Below the pieces are notes generated by a model that was not told where the DNA came from, did not search any database, and saw nothing but the letters and a program-made list of their open reading frames with translations. Shown here piece after piece: positions 51,246 through 64,000 of a DNA stretch of 64,000 nucleotides. A program made the position numbers and the translations under genes. The stretch lies in contig JBBELK010000217.1 in NCBI GenBank assembly GCA_037783545.1, forward strand, positions 310,001 to 374,000, read 5' to 3'. This stretch comes from Henricia sp. BOLD:AAB3569 (Eukaryota > Echinodermata > Asteroidea > Spinulosida > Echinasteridae). Each line of letters opens with the position of its first letter. Position 1 is the stretch's first letter.

Positions 51246-52102
51246 ATGCAAATCATTCTTTTCTGAAGCAAGATGGTCGATGCGTTGCTTTAATTCTCGT
51301 ATAGCCGGCTGTTATTGTACAACTGTCCATTGTATAGGTGTGTGTGTGTGTGTATCCCTACTATTTTCACATTTTCATGAGTCCACCCCCCACCCCGAAT
51401 TTGAAAGTCAGAAACTTTAGGAGTCAATTACCACCCGTCTGGTAAAGCTTATACATATGTAGTATTAACAAATCTTGTCTTTGAAGCGGGAAGTAGAATT
51501 ACTTCAGAGTTACTGTTTTTTCACAGACATGATTGAAAACCAAAGGAAGAGAAATACTAATTAAACAAAAATAATTAACAAACTGTAATCATGATTTGCA
51601 CACAATCATTTGTGAAATGAAGAATATATGAATTTGAATGAACACATTTTATCTGTTTGAAATTTAAGCTTTTATATTGTCACTGACATCATCACAAACT
51701 AACACCCAACTGCAGTTTGTGTCAGAAACGGACAGTAGGGGCTAATTATTTTCACGAACTGACGTGCGCATGTGTGCACTCATTTCGTACATTTAATCGT
51801 ACGGAATTGTACAAAAGGACTTTTGTTTTCACGAACTGAGAGTCTGTGAAAACAAAAATATACCGATTATATCAGAGTGACTCACATTACACAGGCTGTT
51901 ATGGTTCCTTTATGAGCTTCTGTTGCATGGGTGACTCGCATTACACAGGCTGTTATGGTTCCTTTATGAGCTTCTGTTGCATGGGCGACTCATGTTACAC
52001 AGGCTGTTATGGTTCCTTTATGAGCTTCTGTTGCATGGGTGACTCGCGTTACACAGGCTGTTATTGTTCCTTTATCAGCTTCCGTTGCATGGGTGACTCA
52101 TG

Positions 52103-62517
<10,415 letters not shown>

Positions 62518-62559
62518 CTGTATATTATGCAAATAACAAACCCAAGCACATTACTTTTA

Positions 62560-63100
62560 AAGGACGTGTGAAATAGGGTTTTTATTAAATATAATAATAG
62601 TTAGTAGATGGTGTGTTTTACACATTTCGGTCAATTTCATAAAATTTGATTGTTCTGTTTTGGTGTAATTGCAAGTTTTATATTGTTATGCTAATGAGTA
62701 TTTCCATATTCATGAGCAAATCCATGATGTCATCTCAGGACAACAGAGGAACTCTCCATTGACTTGTGTACAAAAGTATCTTCTTGGTGTTATGATCTGT
62801 AACAGTTTACTGCGTTTGTTTAGTATATCATTTGCAACAATCCCAACAAGTTTGTTTTGGTAAAAAATGGATCAGCGGGCCACTGTTAATGTTTGAAATG
62901 TAATGTTCTTTCTTTGTTTTTTAACTGTGGGTTCCCTCCATGACTAGCAATAAACAGCGCCCTCGTCTGTCAAGATAATTTTGAAGTAGAGGAAATGTCA
63001 CTTCTTTCTGAAATGAACACAAATTTAAGTTTGCCACTTTGTCTGCAACACTTTGATCTTTTGATTTGTTGATAATTTTCACTTCTCTAAACCTTTAAGG
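62560..63100 (+). repeat. dispersed ~0.55-kb repeat, copy 2
   Basis: Counterpart of 45060-45660: TTATGCTAATGAGTATTTCC, ATATTCATGAGCAA, TGTGTACAAAAG and CAGCGCCCTCGTCTGTCAAG appear in the same order. Diverged but collinear. Confidence 0.55.
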
Positions 63101-63691
63101 ATTCTGTTGGTCTCATACTTCAAATCCATAAACGAAAATCTTAAAAAACATGAACCTATATGTCAGAGTTGACTACTCAAATCCTTGGTTCGGACTTGAC
63201 GTAAAGGATAATTTTACCCAAGAATCGAAAGACAGTAAGTTAAACAAGTTCAACTCCGACATATTGTTATAAATACAAAAAAAAAAAGAAATATGACCCA
63301 CTGGAAGCAACTACAAACTTCACAAGGAGTGGCTTTTTTGTGTATTGCTGTTGGAATGCACAAATGAGTTGTACGCACAAAATTAGTTATTTGCCCAGTT
63401 TTCTGACAAAATGGTGGCACCAATACATGTACAAGAAGGTATTGCTGCAATTACCAAGTTAGGTTTGTATCCACGTTTCAGTGGGTAATTTTTTTTTGTT
63501 CTTTGCATTACAATTAATGTACGAGTTGCACCTGTTTAGCACAATGTCTGATGTTTCTTTCCTTTAACTCAAGTTGAATTGCAATGACCTGAGCTACTTA
63601 ATCTTCGAATGACTTGGGACTTTTAATGTATAAATGTATAAAGTATATAGGTAACAAAAAATATGTACTTGCGTGACATCTTTGTCCATAT

Positions 63692-63926
63692 TGCACATTT
63701 GTGGTAGCACCATGTGAAATATCTCTTTTAAAAAGATGCATGGTTATGAAAAGAACCAGTGAATGTGAACTCAACATTTCCAACAGTGTACACTGTTTAC
63801 GAACAGAGTACACTATTCACAAACTCCGTTCACGAATGTCGAGTTCACACCCACCGGTTCTTTTCAGAACCACACATCTTTTTACAAGAGATATTTAACA
63901 TGGTGCTACCACAAATAATTTGCACA
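63692..63926. repeat. fold-back element near right edge
   Basis: TGTGGTAGCACCATGTGAAA and GAAAAGAACC on the left are mirrored on the right arm (GGTTCTTTTC, TTTAACATGGTGCTACCACA). Arms of about 85 bp, some mismatches. Confidence 0.85.
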
Positions 63927-64000
63927 TTGGTTTCCACCATGCATAGCTTAAAGTCTTACTTGTACACAGGCTTACAATACAATGACTATATACGAAAATT

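Overview
This window is invertebrate nuclear DNA. It is AT-rich, intron-split genes are sparse, and tRNA-derived SINEs and short fold-back elements are dense. I read it as a marine deuterostome, with an echinoderm the most likely guess. That rests on the style of the repeats and on a ribosomal-oxygenase gene cut into many small exons; no species-specific marker is visible.

Region 1 (about 69-38268) is one continuous satellite array. It is built from about 25 head-to-tail superunits of roughly 1.0-2.3 kb, almost all separated by the tetranucleotide CTAG. Inside each superunit a 414-bp unit is iterated; its two perfect AGGTCAAAGGTCA (DR1) sites alternate at 130 and 284 bp. TGACGTCA palindromes recur, and each superunit tail carries a CACGTG / TGACGTCA / TGACGTCA cluster. 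Many superunits end in an A-rich tract, and nine places carry one to five copies of a 27-28-nt hairpin (arms GGCTGTTCC / GGAACAGCC). The array holds recent segmental duplications (3,199 bp in tandem, 1,424 bp in tandem, 1.7 kb copied 31.8 kb apart) and one inserted block of an unrelated ~62-bp minisatellite. Both edges of the array appear to lie inside the window. I see no convincing gene in it.

Region 2 (38269-47800) has no recognisable gene. It contains fold-back/MITE-like elements, SINE fragments, G/C runs and a GTGTTAA-rich terminal-inverted-repeat family.

Region 3 (47810-64000) holds two convergent genes. On the plus strand, a four-exon gene (47810-50535) encodes a 170-residue secreted EF-hand protein of the MCFD2 type, a cargo-receptor partner in the early secretory pathway. 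On the minus strand, the last nine exons of a RIOX1/NO66-type JmjC ribosomal oxygenase run from 62517 down to 52103; its 5' exons lie beyond the right edge. All exon joins keep frame (513 nt and 1,056 nt). The RIOX1 introns are loaded with fold-back elements, a Tc1/mariner-type deletion derivative and SINEs. Two features of RIOX1 stand out: one internal exon has been copied into a 175-bp tandem array of six with all reading frames open, and the stop-codon end of its last exon is the first unit of a 54-bp minisatellite. The two genes share no visible pathway; their proximity looks incidental.
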